A model generated the notes under the pieces. That model was not told where the DNA came from. It saw only the letters and a list, made by a program, of their open reading frames with translations, and did no database searches. DNA of 64,000 nucleotides from Bermanella sp047621325 (GTDB lineage Bacteria > Pseudomonadota > Gammaproteobacteria > Pseudomonadales > Oceanobacteraceae). Below are positions 9,206-18,639 of this stretch, piece by piece. Each line of letters begins with the position of its first letter. Position 1 is the first letter of the stretch. A program made the position numbers and the translations under genes. The stretch lies in NCBI GenBank assembly GCA_047621325.1, contig JBLHLT010000009.1, positions 1 through 64,000 on the forward strand, read 5' to 3'.

Positions 9206-11377
9206 ATGAAATGGATGAATCACTTTAGTAGTGTAAGTTTTTTTGCCCTTTTATCATTTTTTGTTCAGGCACAAGCGAGTGAGTTAGAGGTATCTGATTC
9301 CCAGCTGAATTTGTCTGAACCTATTGAATTCACTGTTCCGGTGGTATTAACCGCCACTCGACTTAAGCAACAGCAAGTCGATGTTCCTGCCAGCGTGACC
9401 ATTTTAGATGATGCTTTTATTCAGCAGCTAGGCGTGCGAAATTTAGCCGAATTATTTCACTATGTGCCGGGTATGATCGTAGCCCCTGATCACAATAACA
9501 ACGCTGATGCGGTGCATTATCATGGCGGCCCAGCTACCTTACCTAAAAGTCTTCAAGTATTGGTCAATGGTCGTTCAATGTATCACTCTGGGCTGGCCGC
9601 GGTAAGCTGGTATGAAATCCCTGTGGCATTGGAAGATATTAAACGTATTGAAATTGTCCGCGGCCCCAATGCCGCTAGCTACGGTGCCAATGCTTACCAG
9701 GGTGTGATCAATATATTAACCAAGCATCCTGCGGATACTTATGGCAGCACTGTGCGCACGCAATTGGGTAATAATTCCGATCATTATGTTTATGCAAAAC
9801 AAGGCGGTCGTTTTGGTGAGACAGACTATCGGTTAAGTTATGTGGAAAAAAAGACCGCTCATTTTAAAGATATCGTGAGTGATGTCATTGGTTGTGATTC
9901 ACCTTGCGGGGATGATCGCGCGTCTCGATTTATCGACGTTGAAACCCATCGACAATTAGACGGTGGTCGTGAGGTGGAACTGTCGTTTGTGGTACAGGAT
10001 TCAGAAAAAGAAATAGGAAACCCAATTAGCCTACAAGTCGGGCAGAACCGCCTAAGTGAGTCCCGCTATGAGCTGGGGTTGCGTTTTACGCAAGATTTGT
10101 CTAGTAAACATCAGCTCAAATTAAGCACGTATGCGACGCAACTTAATCAGAGGCAAGTATTTAAAGTGGCGGGTGTGCCTGTGGCTTTTTTGGATGCGGA
10201 CTTGCAACAATTGTATGTATTAAACCCTGATGCGGCTAAGCAAATGGCAGGGTTCCAATTACCTAGCGCGTTAGATATCACAGACGATCAACAGGTGTGG
10301 TTATTTAATCGTATACAAAATCGCTACCCAGATATTGCCTCTGCTATTACGCCGGTTTCTGGCTCCGTGCATGCTGACCTTGATGAATATCGTTTTGATA
10401 TTGAACTGCAAGATACCTATATAGTAAGCCCAGAGTTATCTTTAGTTTCTGGGATTAGTTATCGTCGCGATAAGATCAATTCTGAACATTATTTTAAGGG
10501 TGAAGAAATCAATGACACACGCCGCTTATTTGCTGCCGCAACGTGGAAGCCATTGCTTGGTACCAGTTTCCATCTTGGCCTGATGGCGGAAAAAGAAAGC
10601 GATATGGGCACTGTGTATGCGCCTCGTGCCGCGGTGAATTATAAATTTACGCCAAACCAATCCGTGCGCTTGGTTTATAGTGAGTCGGTTCGCAGCCCTG
10701 ATCTTTTTGAGCAGAATGCCAATTGGAATTTCAAGCTCAGTCATCCACAGCCAGCTGAAGCGATAAAAAATGGCGATACCTTTTATCAAACATGGCAGGG
10801 CCCTGGAAATTTAAATCATGAATGCATTACCTCGTATGAAGTGGGTTATAACGGTCACGCTCTAGCCTTGAATACACAATGGGATGTAAAAGTATTTAAA
10901 GAAGCACTGAGTCATGTTGTGTATCAAAAAATTGATCTTGCCACGTTTACGTTATACCAAGGAAACCGTGTGACGTTTGAAGGGGTTGAGTGGCAGTTGC
11001 AAACTCAACCTAGCCGTAATGCTACTTTTCGTATAGCGGGCGCTCATGTGGAGGCAGATTATCAGTTGATGGCAGGGTTGAGCCCTGCTGCGTTATTACA
11101 GGCTTATGCGAAAGATACCTTGGCATTAAGTTGGCTGCATCGTTGGGGGCCTGCGCTGGGTTCGCATCTTAGCTACTTGACGGCGCATAAGTTTGCACAA
11201 GACACCATTCGTCAACAAGAAAGCACAGCGATGAAGCGTGTTAATGTTTATGTGTATCGAGATTTTGATCTAGGCGGGGTGGATTCTCAGCTCGCACTGT
11301 CAGCGCAGCACGATTTGGACGATACTTATTTTGACAGTGACACGCGTGTGCAGTTGGGTTTAATGATTAATTTTTAA
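9206..11377 (+). CDS. TonB-dependent outer-membrane receptor (second of a tandem pair)
   Basis: A 723-residue paralogue of the preceding receptor, in the same orientation 158 bases downstream. A signal peptide ends near VQAQA-SEL, followed by the plug (VPASVTILDDAFIQQLG, RIEIVRGPNAASYGAN) and a barrel ending in LGLMINF. Compared with its neighbour it has an extra loop with two cysteines (GCDSPCGDD), which may form a surface disulfide. The pair probably arose by tandem duplication and then diverged in the barrel loops, suggesting related but different ligands. Confidence 0.9.
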   Translation: MKWMNHFSSVSFFALLSFFVQAQASELEVSDSQLNLSEPIEFTVPVVLTATRLKQQQVDVPASVTILDDAFIQQLGVRNLAELFHYVPGMIVAPDHNNNADAVHYHGGPATLPKSLQVLVNGRSMYHSGLAAVSWYEIPVALEDIKRIEIVRGPNAASYGANAYQGVINILTKHPADTYGSTVRTQLGNNSDHYVYAKQGGRFGETDYRLSYVEKKTAHFKDIVSDVIGCDSPCGDDRASRFIDVETHRQLDGGREVELSFVVQDSEKEIGNPISLQVGQNRLSESRYELGLRFTQDLSSKHQLKLSTYATQLNQRQVFKVAGVPVAFLDADLQQLYVLNPDAAKQMAGFQLPSALDITDDQQVWLFNRIQNRYPDIASAITPVSGSVHADLDEYRFDIELQDTYIVSPELSLVSGISYRRDKINSEHYFKGEEINDTRRLFAAATWKPLLGTSFHLGLMAEKESDMGTVYAPRAAVNYKFTPNQSVRLVYSESVRSPDLFEQNANWNFKLSHPQPAEAIKNGDTFYQTWQGPGNLNHECITSYEVGYNGHALALNTQWDVKVFKEALSHVVYQKIDLATFTLYQGNRVTFEGVEWQLQTQPSRNATFRIAGAHVEADYQLMAGLSPAALLQAYAKDTLALSWLHRWGPALGSHLSYLTAHKFAQDTIRQQESTAMKRVNVYVYRDFDLGGVDSQLALSAQHDLDDTYFDSDTRVQLGLMINF

Positions 11378-11451
11378 TAAATTAATGCCGTTCTAGCGAC
11401 TATAAATGACATGGCTGGTACGAGCACCGCCGTTCAGCCCGTCATGTAAAA

Positions 11452-12033
11452 TTATGCTTCTCTGTATATCCCCATAATTTTCTCACTAATAATATTCTTG
11501 ATGCCTTGGCGCTCTAAGCTGGATAAATCAGATAAAGCGGGTAAGCGTAAGCGGTGTAAGTGCAAACACGGCATTTGTGAATCAAACTCGCGTAAATCAC
11601 CTTTTTTAAGCACAGGTAAGAACGGATCATTCCCTTGAAAGCGTTTTAATATTTGACGCAAACCTTCTTTAAACGGGATGGGAATCGAACGTACATTTTT
11701 CCCTTTTTGGGTGATGATAATGTATAAGCCAGAACGATTAATGGTTTCGCCCGGAATAATATGCAGGCCAGTGGCTTGTACGGCGTCTGTTGGAATATGG
11801 CTGAAGGTATCATGAAACGCGTAGGGGTCGGGCAGTACCACCATGTTTCGATCTTGGTCTTCAGGGAAGAATATATTGTAGTTACTGTAGAGCTGATTGA
11901 CTGTCGGTGAAAATATGCATAGCTTATTTTCAAAGCGCTTAACAAAGTCAGTGGCCCGCTGCTGTTGGGATATATGCTCTAATCCCCATACGAGATCAGA
12001 GTTGTTAATGTCTTGTTGTGCTGCATAACCCAT
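11452..12033 (-). CDS. conserved hypothetical protein, 193 residues
   Basis: Not recognised. The frame is open to 12051, but the ATG at 12033 is preceded by GGAGG at ideal distance, so translation starts there. The protein is soluble, without signal peptide or membrane segments, and rich in Pro/Phe/Leu. The centre (IIPGETINRSGLYIIITQKG) looks beta-rich. It is transcribed towards the end of the second TonB receptor and is separated by about 200 bases from holA, so probably monocistronic. Confidence 0.6.
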   Translation of the reverse strand: MGYAAQQDINNSDLVWGLEHISQQQRATDFVKRFENKLCIFSPTVNQLYSNYNIFFPEDQDRNMVVLPDPYAFHDTFSHIPTDAVQATGLHIIPGETINRSGLYIIITQKGKNVRSIPIPFKEGLRQILKRFQGNDPFLPVLKKGDLREFDSQMPCLHLHRLRLPALSDLSSLERQGIKNIISEKIMGIYREA

Positions 12034-12237
12034 ATAAAACCTCCGGGGCACTTCCTGTGCGTGTTGAGCCTAGAGTTAAATTATGACTCTGGGGTTACGC
12101 CATGACTGTGCTGCTTTGGTGACTAAACGTTTAGATAGACAGCTTATTTGTTAAGGCAGGGTAATGCGGTGATGCGGATCACGGGTTAACTGAGAGCCAG
12201 TCGTGATTTTGTTGAAAAAATAAGCAGGTTAATTCGA

Positions 12238-13263
12238 TTATAATCTGTCAGGAATAATGTTCAGACCGCAAAGCTTGGTAACTAGGCCGCTAAGTAAGCG
12301 CCACGGGTCATCTTTTAATAAACCCTTACAAGATAGGTCGACTTGCTTACAAATTGTTAAGCTTTGTTGCACCGCGGTTACATTTAAGCGTCTTGCCGCC
12401 CCTTTGATTTGGCTTTGTTTTTTTGGCCAAAATACTTTGAGTTGCTGCATGGCTTTGTCGTCAGGGGTGCCTGCTTGTACGAGCTGCATAAATGAAAGTA
12501 ACTGGCGAATATCATTGGTTAAAATGGCAAGAGGCTGTAGAGCATGAATGCCTTCGCCTTGCAGTGTGCTAAGAATATGCAGGCTGCGAGCGGTATCGCC
12601 TTTAAACGCAGACTCAGACAGCGCAAATACATCGTAGCGGCTGGCATCACCTACTGAGTCTTCAATGTCTTGAGCGCTGATTTGCTCAAGCCCTAATAAT
12701 TTTAGTTTTTCAATTTCTTGTGCGCCAGCCAGCAAGTTGCCATCAGTACGGTCAGCTAAAAGGGCTAGCGCATCTCGGTCAGCTTTGATACCAAATTGAC
12801 GCATGCGGTTGGCTAACCAGCTAGGTAGTTGGTTGCGCTCGATAGGCCAGTGCTGAATAAACACGCCAATTTGATCAAGGGTTTTAAACCACTTGCTATT
12901 GGTGGCGGCTTTATCAACCTTGGGCAGTTGTAACATTACAATGTTATCGGGATTCGGGTTGGCAAATAGCTCCATCAGGGCTTTACCGCCTTGGTCCCCA
13001 GGTTTGCCACTGACAATGCGTATTTCGATTAACTTACGCGATGAAAATAACGATAACGCGTTGGCGGCTTCAAGTAGCTCACCCCATTTAAAATTACCTT
13101 CTACATGATGTACTTCGCGTTCGTCAAAGCCTTGAGCCTTTACGCTTGCTCGAATTTGGTCGCAGATTTCTTGTTCCAACAAAGGCTCATCGCCACTCAC
13201 AATGTAAAGTGGCTTGAGTTCTTTTTGTAAGTGCTGGGCAAGCTGTTCTGGTTTTAAGCGCAC
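12238..13263 (-). CDS. holA: DNA polymerase III subunit delta
   Basis: Clamp-loader delta subunit, which opens the beta clamp during replication. The 341-residue length fits HolA, and the N-terminus (LYIVSGDEPLLEQE) and the LEKLKLL-type segment of the AAA-like domain are typical. Start is GTG at 13263, two bases after the lptE stop. The order leuS-lptE-holA matches that in Pseudomonas and E. coli. Confidence 0.95.
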   Translation of the reverse strand: MRLKPEQLAQHLQKELKPLYIVSGDEPLLEQEICDQIRASVKAQGFDEREVHHVEGNFKWGELLEAANALSLFSSRKLIEIRIVSGKPGDQGGKALMELFANPNPDNIVMLQLPKVDKAATNSKWFKTLDQIGVFIQHWPIERNQLPSWLANRMRQFGIKADRDALALLADRTDGNLLAGAQEIEKLKLLGLEQISAQDIEDSVGDASRYDVFALSESAFKGDTARSLHILSTLQGEGIHALQPLAILTNDIRQLLSFMQLVQAGTPDDKAMQQLKVFWPKKQSQIKGAARRLNVTAVQQSLTICKQVDLSCKGLLKDDPWRLLSGLVTKLCGLNIIPDRL

Positions 13264-13265
13264 AA

Positions 13266-13769
13266 TTAATCAGCCTGTGCCGGTTTAAGTTTAATGGCCT
13301 TTAAACGCAGTAACACATTGTAGGCATTGTATTGTTTCATTTCGCGGCGCAAGTTAGCTTCTTCTTGGGCTTTACCAATTTCAGCGCTGGCATCGTATTG
13401 CAGAGTACGATAATTACTGATGGTTATCTCTTCACTCACCTTATTGCCTTTAGTATCGAGTAATTCAAAGCTTAAGTTTTGAGTCAGTTCGTACTCGCTG
13501 GCTTTTGCGTTAGACGTCACACTTAGTACACGGCGATCACCACTTTCACTGATTATTTTAAGTGTGTAAGGCGCATCCACGGCAAGTGTTACGCCATTGC
13601 TTAATAACGATTGTCGTAACAGGTTTTGTGTTAGAAGCTCCGCGTTTTGTGCTTCTAAATTTAAAATGCGCAGCGCAACCGGTAAATCCACTTGGCCACG
13701 TAAATGAAAGCCGCAGGCAGAAAGAAAAACCAGCAGGGACACGAAAATAGTTAATTTAATCTTATGCAT
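13266..13769 (-). CDS. lptE: LPS-assembly lipoprotein LptE (RlpB)
   Basis: Outer-membrane lipoprotein that plugs the LptD barrel during lipopolysaccharide insertion. The 167-residue protein begins with a lipoprotein signal peptide and lipobox LSAC (Cys19), followed by GFHLRGQVDLP, the characteristic LptE N-terminus. The gene lies between leuS and holA as usual, but is separated from leuS by a 164-base palindromic spacer. Confidence 0.93.
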   Translation of the reverse strand: MHKIKLTIFVSLLVFLSACGFHLRGQVDLPVALRILNLEAQNAELLTQNLLRQSLLSNGVTLAVDAPYTLKIISESGDRRVLSVTSNAKASEYELTQNLSFELLDTKGNKVSEEITISNYRTLQYDASAEIGKAQEEANLRREMKQYNAYNVLLRLKAIKLKPAQAD

Positions 13770-13834
13770 GGTTCTTCTTTTTTATTTGAATAATAATGGC
13801 TCTTGGTAGCGTTAGCTGCGAAGCCCTATCAGTA

Positions 13835-13928
13835 GGATGGGGTAGTGAGGCACGACGTCACCCATCCATTTCTGTATTCATCTTGCTGATGGGCTGCGCT
13901 CTACCCTGTCGGGCAGTCGCTAACCCAT
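13835..13928. repeat. palindromic (REP-like) element between leuS and lptE
   Basis: GGATGGG (13835-13841) and CCCATCC (13861-13867) form one inverted repeat. A second, looser one is bounded by ATGGG (13889) and CCCAT (ending 13928). Two adjacent G/C-rich hairpins inside an otherwise compact operon are typical of intergenic palindromic repeats. Confidence 0.45.
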
Positions 13929-13933
13929 ACTGC

Positions 13934-16507
13934 TTAATTGGCGACGATGTTAACCAATTTGCCCGGCACGTAAATTTCTTTACGTATGGTTAAGCCATCT
14001 AAAAACTTCTGCACATTGGCATCGTCTTTTGCCGTGGCAATGGCGCCGTCTTTATCGATATTGGCTGCAACTTCTAGTTTGCAACGAACTTTACCATTTA
14101 CTTGTACCACGATGGTGATGCTGTCGCGCACAAGTGCGGCTTCGTCAACTTCTGGCCAAGGTGCGTCTAGCACTAGGTCGTTGTTACCGAGTTCTTTCCA
14201 CAGTTCATGGCTCATGTGCGGCGCGATGGGCGCGAGCATTTTCACCATGGCAATTAACGCTTCTTTTAACACGGCACGGTTTTGTTCGTCGGCTTTATCT
14301 AACTTAACCAATGTATTGGTCAGTTCCATTACCGCTGCAATGGCTGTATTAAAGGCGTTACGACGGGCAATATCGTCGCTGACTTTTTGAATGGTTTCGT
14401 GTGTCTTACGACGCGCCGCTTTTTGTTCATCGTTAAGGGCGTCAATATTCAACGGGGCAATGTCGCCGCCGTTAATTAATTCAGCCGCTAAACGCCAAAC
14501 ACGTTGTAAGAATTTTTGCGCTCCTTGTACACCGGCATTTGACCACTCAAGAGACTGCTCTGGTGGTGCGGCAAACATAGTGTATAAACGCACTACGTCA
14601 GCGCCATAAATGTCGATGGCTTCTTGTGGATCAACGCCGTTGTTTTTCGACTTAGACATTTTGATCATGCCTTCGTGATTCAGCTCTTTGCCATCGAACT
14701 TAGCTTTTACTAAGCGGCCTTTTTCGTCACGCTCGGCTTCGACATCAACAGGATTAACCCATTCTTTGCTGCCGTTGTCGTTGGTGTAACTAAACGCATC
14801 TGCCAATACCATGCCTTGGCAAAGTAGGCTTTTGAATGGCTCATTGCCTTTTACTAGGCCAGCGTCACGTAATAATTTATGGAAAAAACGTGCGTACAAT
14901 AGGTGAAGAATCGCGTGCTCAATACCACCAATGTATTGATCCACTGGTAGCCAGTAGTTGGCTTCTTCTGGGTTTACCATGTGCATGTCGTCAGTTGGTG
15001 AACAGTAGCGTGCGTAATACCAAGACGATTCCATAAAGGTATCGAAGGTATCGGTTTCGCGGAAGGCTTGTTCGCCGCCGAATTCGATGTTTTCAAACTC
15101 AGGATTGTTTTTGATTGGGCTGTTGACCCCGTCCATTACCACATCAGTTGGTAATACAATCGGTAACATGTCTTCAGGTGCGGTAACTTGTTCGCCGTTT
15201 TGTTTGTTGATCATAGGCACTGGCGTGCCCCAGTAACGCTGGCGGCTGACGCCCCAATCGGTTAAGCGGTAATTGGTTTGTTTTTTACCCTTGCCAGCAT
15301 CGGTTAACCAGTTGGCGATGGCGTTGAAGGCGGCTTCAAATTCTAGGCCGTCAAATTCGCCAGAGTTAATTAATGTGCCTTTTTCGGTGTAAGCCTCAGT
15401 TGAAATATCAAAGTCAGCCGGTGCGGCGATCACTTGATTGATCTCAATGCCGTACTTGTGGGCAAATTCAAAGTCACGTTGGTCGTGTGCAGGCACAGCC
15501 ATGACCGCACCGGTGCCGTAACCCATTAATACAAAGTTAGCCACCCAGATAGGCACTTCTTTGCCAGAAATAGGGTGAATAGCGGTTAAGCCAGTGGCAC
15601 AGCCTTTTTTCTCCATGGTGGCGATTTCCGCTTCTGCAGTGCCGCCTAGTTTACATTCTTCGATAAAAGCCGTGAGTTTGTCATTGCCTTGTGCGGCTTG
15701 AACCGCCAATGGGTGGCCTGCGGCTACGGCAAGGTAGCTTACGCCCATTAAGGTATCGGGACGCGTGGTGTAAATGTCCACGGTGCCCGGTTGGCCTTTC
15801 AGCTCAAAACTCATTTCAACGCCTTGGCTCTTGCCAATCCAGTTGCGTTGCATGGCTTTTACTTTTTCTGGCCATTCGTCTAGTTGATCAAGATCGTCTA
15901 GTAGTTCTTCGGCGTAATCGGTAATACGGATGAACCACTGTGGGATTTCTTTGCGTTGAATCGGGGTGTCACAGCGCCAGCAGCAGTTGTCGATTACTTG
16001 TTCGTTAGCTAGAACGGTTTGGTCGTTCGGGCACCAGTTAACCGCAGATACTTTTTTATAGGCGAGGCCTTTATCCACAAGCTTGGTGAAGAACCATTGT
16101 TCCCAACGATAATATTCAGGTTTGCAGGTGGCTAGCTCGCGATCCCAGTCATAACCAAAACCTAGGGTGTTTAGCTGGCCTTTCATGTAGGCAATGTTTT
16201 CGTCGGTCCATTTTCCAGGAGCCGTATTGTGTTTGATGGCGGCATTTTCAGCTGGCAGGCCAAACGCATCCCAGCCCATTGGCTGCATGACGTTTTTACC
16301 CTGCATACGCTGATAGCGAGAGATTACATCACCGATGGTGTAATTACGCACGTGACCCATGTGCAGTCGGCCCGATGGGTACGGGAACATAGATAAGCAA
16401 TAGAATTTTTCGCGGTTGCTATCGACAACGGCTTTAAATACTTTGTTCTCAGCCCAAAATTGCTGAACGGAGGATTCGATGTCGCTCGGGATATATTGAT
16501 CTTGCAT
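13934..16507 (-). CDS. leuS: leucyl-tRNA synthetase
   Basis: Class I aminoacyl-tRNA synthetase charging tRNA-Leu. The 857-residue protein has the HIGH-type motif as HMGH (residues 49-52), the KMSKS loop (about 617-621), an inserted CP1 editing domain containing TTRPDTLMG and the threonine-rich editing pocket, and a C-terminal anticodon-binding domain. Two CxxC-like pairs (CPND..., CCWRCD) mark the zinc region. First gene of the leuS-lptE-holA operon. Confidence 0.98.
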   Translation of the reverse strand: MQDQYIPSDIESSVQQFWAENKVFKAVVDSNREKFYCLSMFPYPSGRLHMGHVRNYTIGDVISRYQRMQGKNVMQPMGWDAFGLPAENAAIKHNTAPGKWTDENIAYMKGQLNTLGFGYDWDRELATCKPEYYRWEQWFFTKLVDKGLAYKKVSAVNWCPNDQTVLANEQVIDNCCWRCDTPIQRKEIPQWFIRITDYAEELLDDLDQLDEWPEKVKAMQRNWIGKSQGVEMSFELKGQPGTVDIYTTRPDTLMGVSYLAVAAGHPLAVQAAQGNDKLTAFIEECKLGGTAEAEIATMEKKGCATGLTAIHPISGKEVPIWVANFVLMGYGTGAVMAVPAHDQRDFEFAHKYGIEINQVIAAPADFDISTEAYTEKGTLINSGEFDGLEFEAAFNAIANWLTDAGKGKKQTNYRLTDWGVSRQRYWGTPVPMINKQNGEQVTAPEDMLPIVLPTDVVMDGVNSPIKNNPEFENIEFGGEQAFRETDTFDTFMESSWYYARYCSPTDDMHMVNPEEANYWLPVDQYIGGIEHAILHLLYARFFHKLLRDAGLVKGNEPFKSLLCQGMVLADAFSYTNDNGSKEWVNPVDVEAERDEKGRLVKAKFDGKELNHEGMIKMSKSKNNGVDPQEAIDIYGADVVRLYTMFAAPPEQSLEWSNAGVQGAQKFLQRVWRLAAELINGGDIAPLNIDALNDEQKAARRKTHETIQKVSDDIARRNAFNTAIAAVMELTNTLVKLDKADEQNRAVLKEALIAMVKMLAPIAPHMSHELWKELGNNDLVLDAPWPEVDEAALVRDSITIVVQVNGKVRCKLEVAANIDKDGAIATAKDDANVQKFLDGLTIRKEIYVPGKLVNIVAN

Positions 16508-16716
16508 GGTGCTGTTATGCTGCCTATTGAAATAGCATAAATGCTATCAAAATGATTAAAAAATTAGCGCATAAGGATACCTCAAATTCCCTCTTAAGGC
16601 CTAGTAAATATAGGGACAAGATTGTCTCTTTTAGACCATTATGCGCTTGATGCGGTCTTGAATTTAAAGGTCTATCTTCTAATCTCATAAGATATTAAGA
16701 ATAAACGGAAGGCATC

Positions 16717-18345
16717 ATGGATTGGTGGTTAAAGCTGGGTTTACGCTGGAAGCTTCAAATTGGGTTTATCGCAGTAACTGCCGTTACTACGCTGTTTAAT
16801 CGCTTTTTGGCGTTTCATGAGCTGCAAAAAATGATTGATATCGCCAGTGATCACAACGTGTCAGCTGACACTGTTGCGCTAATGGTGCAATCGCGCAGCG
16901 GTTTTATATTTAATAGTATTTGGGAATCGGCCATTGAATTTTCAATTCAATTTATGATTATAGGGCTGGTGGCCATCTTATTTCTTAAGCCTTTTCACTC
17001 GTTAATCAGAGCCTTGCGAAAAGTAGAGAAAGGGGATTTAACCATTGCTGTTGAGGCGCGTAGCCAAGATGAAGTGGGGCAGTTAAGCAGCCATTTCAAC
17101 TCTATGGTTAAGCGATTAAATGAAGTGCTTGCCAATGCCGATGCCAGCTCTCGATACATGCGCCAAAGCGCTTACCAAATAACGGAAGTCAGTCGTAGTA
17201 TCGCGACGCAGTCTGCAAAAGAAAAATCAAAATTTAAAGATGTGAGTGAGGTTATTTTACAGCTTCATGACGTGAGCTCGAATATCCAATCCCTAGCGGA
17301 TGGCTCTAGAAAAACCGCCGATAAAGGTAAACAAGCGGCTCTTTCTAGTAAAGCGGTTGTGCAAAAAAGTGTTGAGGATATGGCCAGTATTCAAGCTACG
17401 GTAAAAACAGCTGTCGTTCAGGTTGAAGAGTTGGATGCAACAGCAGACAAAATAGCAGAAATTATCGGCACCATCAGTGGCATTGCAGACCAAACAAATT
17501 TATTAGCGCTAAATGCTGCGATAGAGGCTGCGCGTGCAGGGGAGCAAGGGCGTGGTTTTGCGGTGGTGGCTGATGAAGTCAGGGGGTTAGCTGAAAAAAC
17601 CAGCCAAAGCTCTGAAGAAATTAACTCAATTATTAACAGCCTCACCCGCAATGTAAAAGAAGTGTCAAATTCAATGGATGGGGTAGTTGAGCAGGTTCAA
17701 AACAATGCTGAATCAGCGAAAAATACCGCTGAAGAAATAGATCAAGCGGCCAGCCAAATTATGGTGTCGGCCCAAAATGCACAACAAATTGATGAAATAA
17801 GCTCACAACAATTGTCTCGCTTTACAGAGCTTGAAGGGGCCATGGAAGGGTTGTTAGAAACGTTAGAACAAAACACATCTAAGGTTGCTAATACCAATAA
17901 TATTGCTGAGTCATTACTGTCGAGAACCCAAACTCTGTCGGATTTGATCAATCATTTTAAAATTCAAAAATCAGCCGCTACTAATATACATGAACCTGAA
18001 GAGGATGATCGTCGTCAGTCACCTCGAATACAATCTCATTTTTTAGTGCGCGTTGAACTAAATGAAATATGGGAAGACGCATATTGTGAAAATATTAGTA
18101 TGACGGGAATGAAAGTTTTATTGAATCGTGAAATAGCCGTGAGCGAGGATATTGAAATTTCATTGATGCTACCAAAAGAAGATTTACACGAATATCGCAA
18201 CCAATCCCCTATGCGTTTAAGGGCCATCGTTCAACATGTGCGTCATCAAAAAGAGGGTTTTGTTTACGGTTTAAAGTTTAATAACATGTCTGATTCACAA
18301 TTAGAGATGTTAAAGCAAGCTATCCGTTTTATTGAGATAAGCTAA
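16717..18345 (+). CDS. methyl-accepting chemotaxis-type protein with C-terminal PilZ domain
   Basis: Inner-membrane sensor of 542 residues. TM1 is at about 11-31 with only about 40 residues of periplasmic loop before TM2 (about 72-92), so it probably has no large ligand-binding domain. A HAMP domain (about 90-142) is followed by the MCP signalling coiled coil, with the conserved hairpin tip IADQTNLLALNAAIEAARAG. From about 430 the sequence switches to a PilZ domain: RRQSPR supplies the RxxxR motif and NISMTG the (D/N)xSxxG motif that bind cyclic-di-GMP. The fusion suggests a receptor whose output responds to c-di-GMP. It stands alone after the leuS promoter region. Confidence 0.9.
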   Translation: MDWWLKLGLRWKLQIGFIAVTAVTTLFNRFLAFHELQKMIDIASDHNVSADTVALMVQSRSGFIFNSIWESAIEFSIQFMIIGLVAILFLKPFHSLIRALRKVEKGDLTIAVEARSQDEVGQLSSHFNSMVKRLNEVLANADASSRYMRQSAYQITEVSRSIATQSAKEKSKFKDVSEVILQLHDVSSNIQSLADGSRKTADKGKQAALSSKAVVQKSVEDMASIQATVKTAVVQVEELDATADKIAEIIGTISGIADQTNLLALNAAIEAARAGEQGRGFAVVADEVRGLAEKTSQSSEEINSIINSLTRNVKEVSNSMDGVVEQVQNNAESAKNTAEEIDQAASQIMVSAQNAQQIDEISSQQLSRFTELEGAMEGLLETLEQNTSKVANTNNIAESLLSRTQTLSDLINHFKIQKSAATNIHEPEEDDRRQSPRIQSHFLVRVELNEIWEDAYCENISMTGMKVLLNREIAVSEDIEISLMLPKEDLHEYRNQSPMRLRAIVQHVRHQKEGFVYGLKFNNMSDSQLEMLKQAIRFIEIS

Positions 18346-18639
18346 GTTGATCTTGCCGTGTCGGCTCAATCTATCATGCTGTATGCCTTGCTCAATAGGC
18401 AATCTTCTCCTTTATTTCAGTACTATTCAGTAACTCTTGATAGTCTTTTTAGGCCGTAGTAGCGCCTTGTACGTCGATTATGCTGTAAGTGAATTAAGAG
18501 CGTATTTTTATAGATAAACAATCTATGGCTCTAGGCCTTTAAATATAACGAATGTTGTAAAAGTTGATGTGAGTCTCAGGCAAATTCCGCCAACCGTAAC
18601 TAAAGTTTGTATACCCACAAGGATAAATTGAGGCTTTAC

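Noticed and set aside
13986..14609. Plus-strand open frames inside leuS.
   Set aside because: They are antisense shadows of the well-supported leuS coding frame, without ribosome-binding sites or family motifs.
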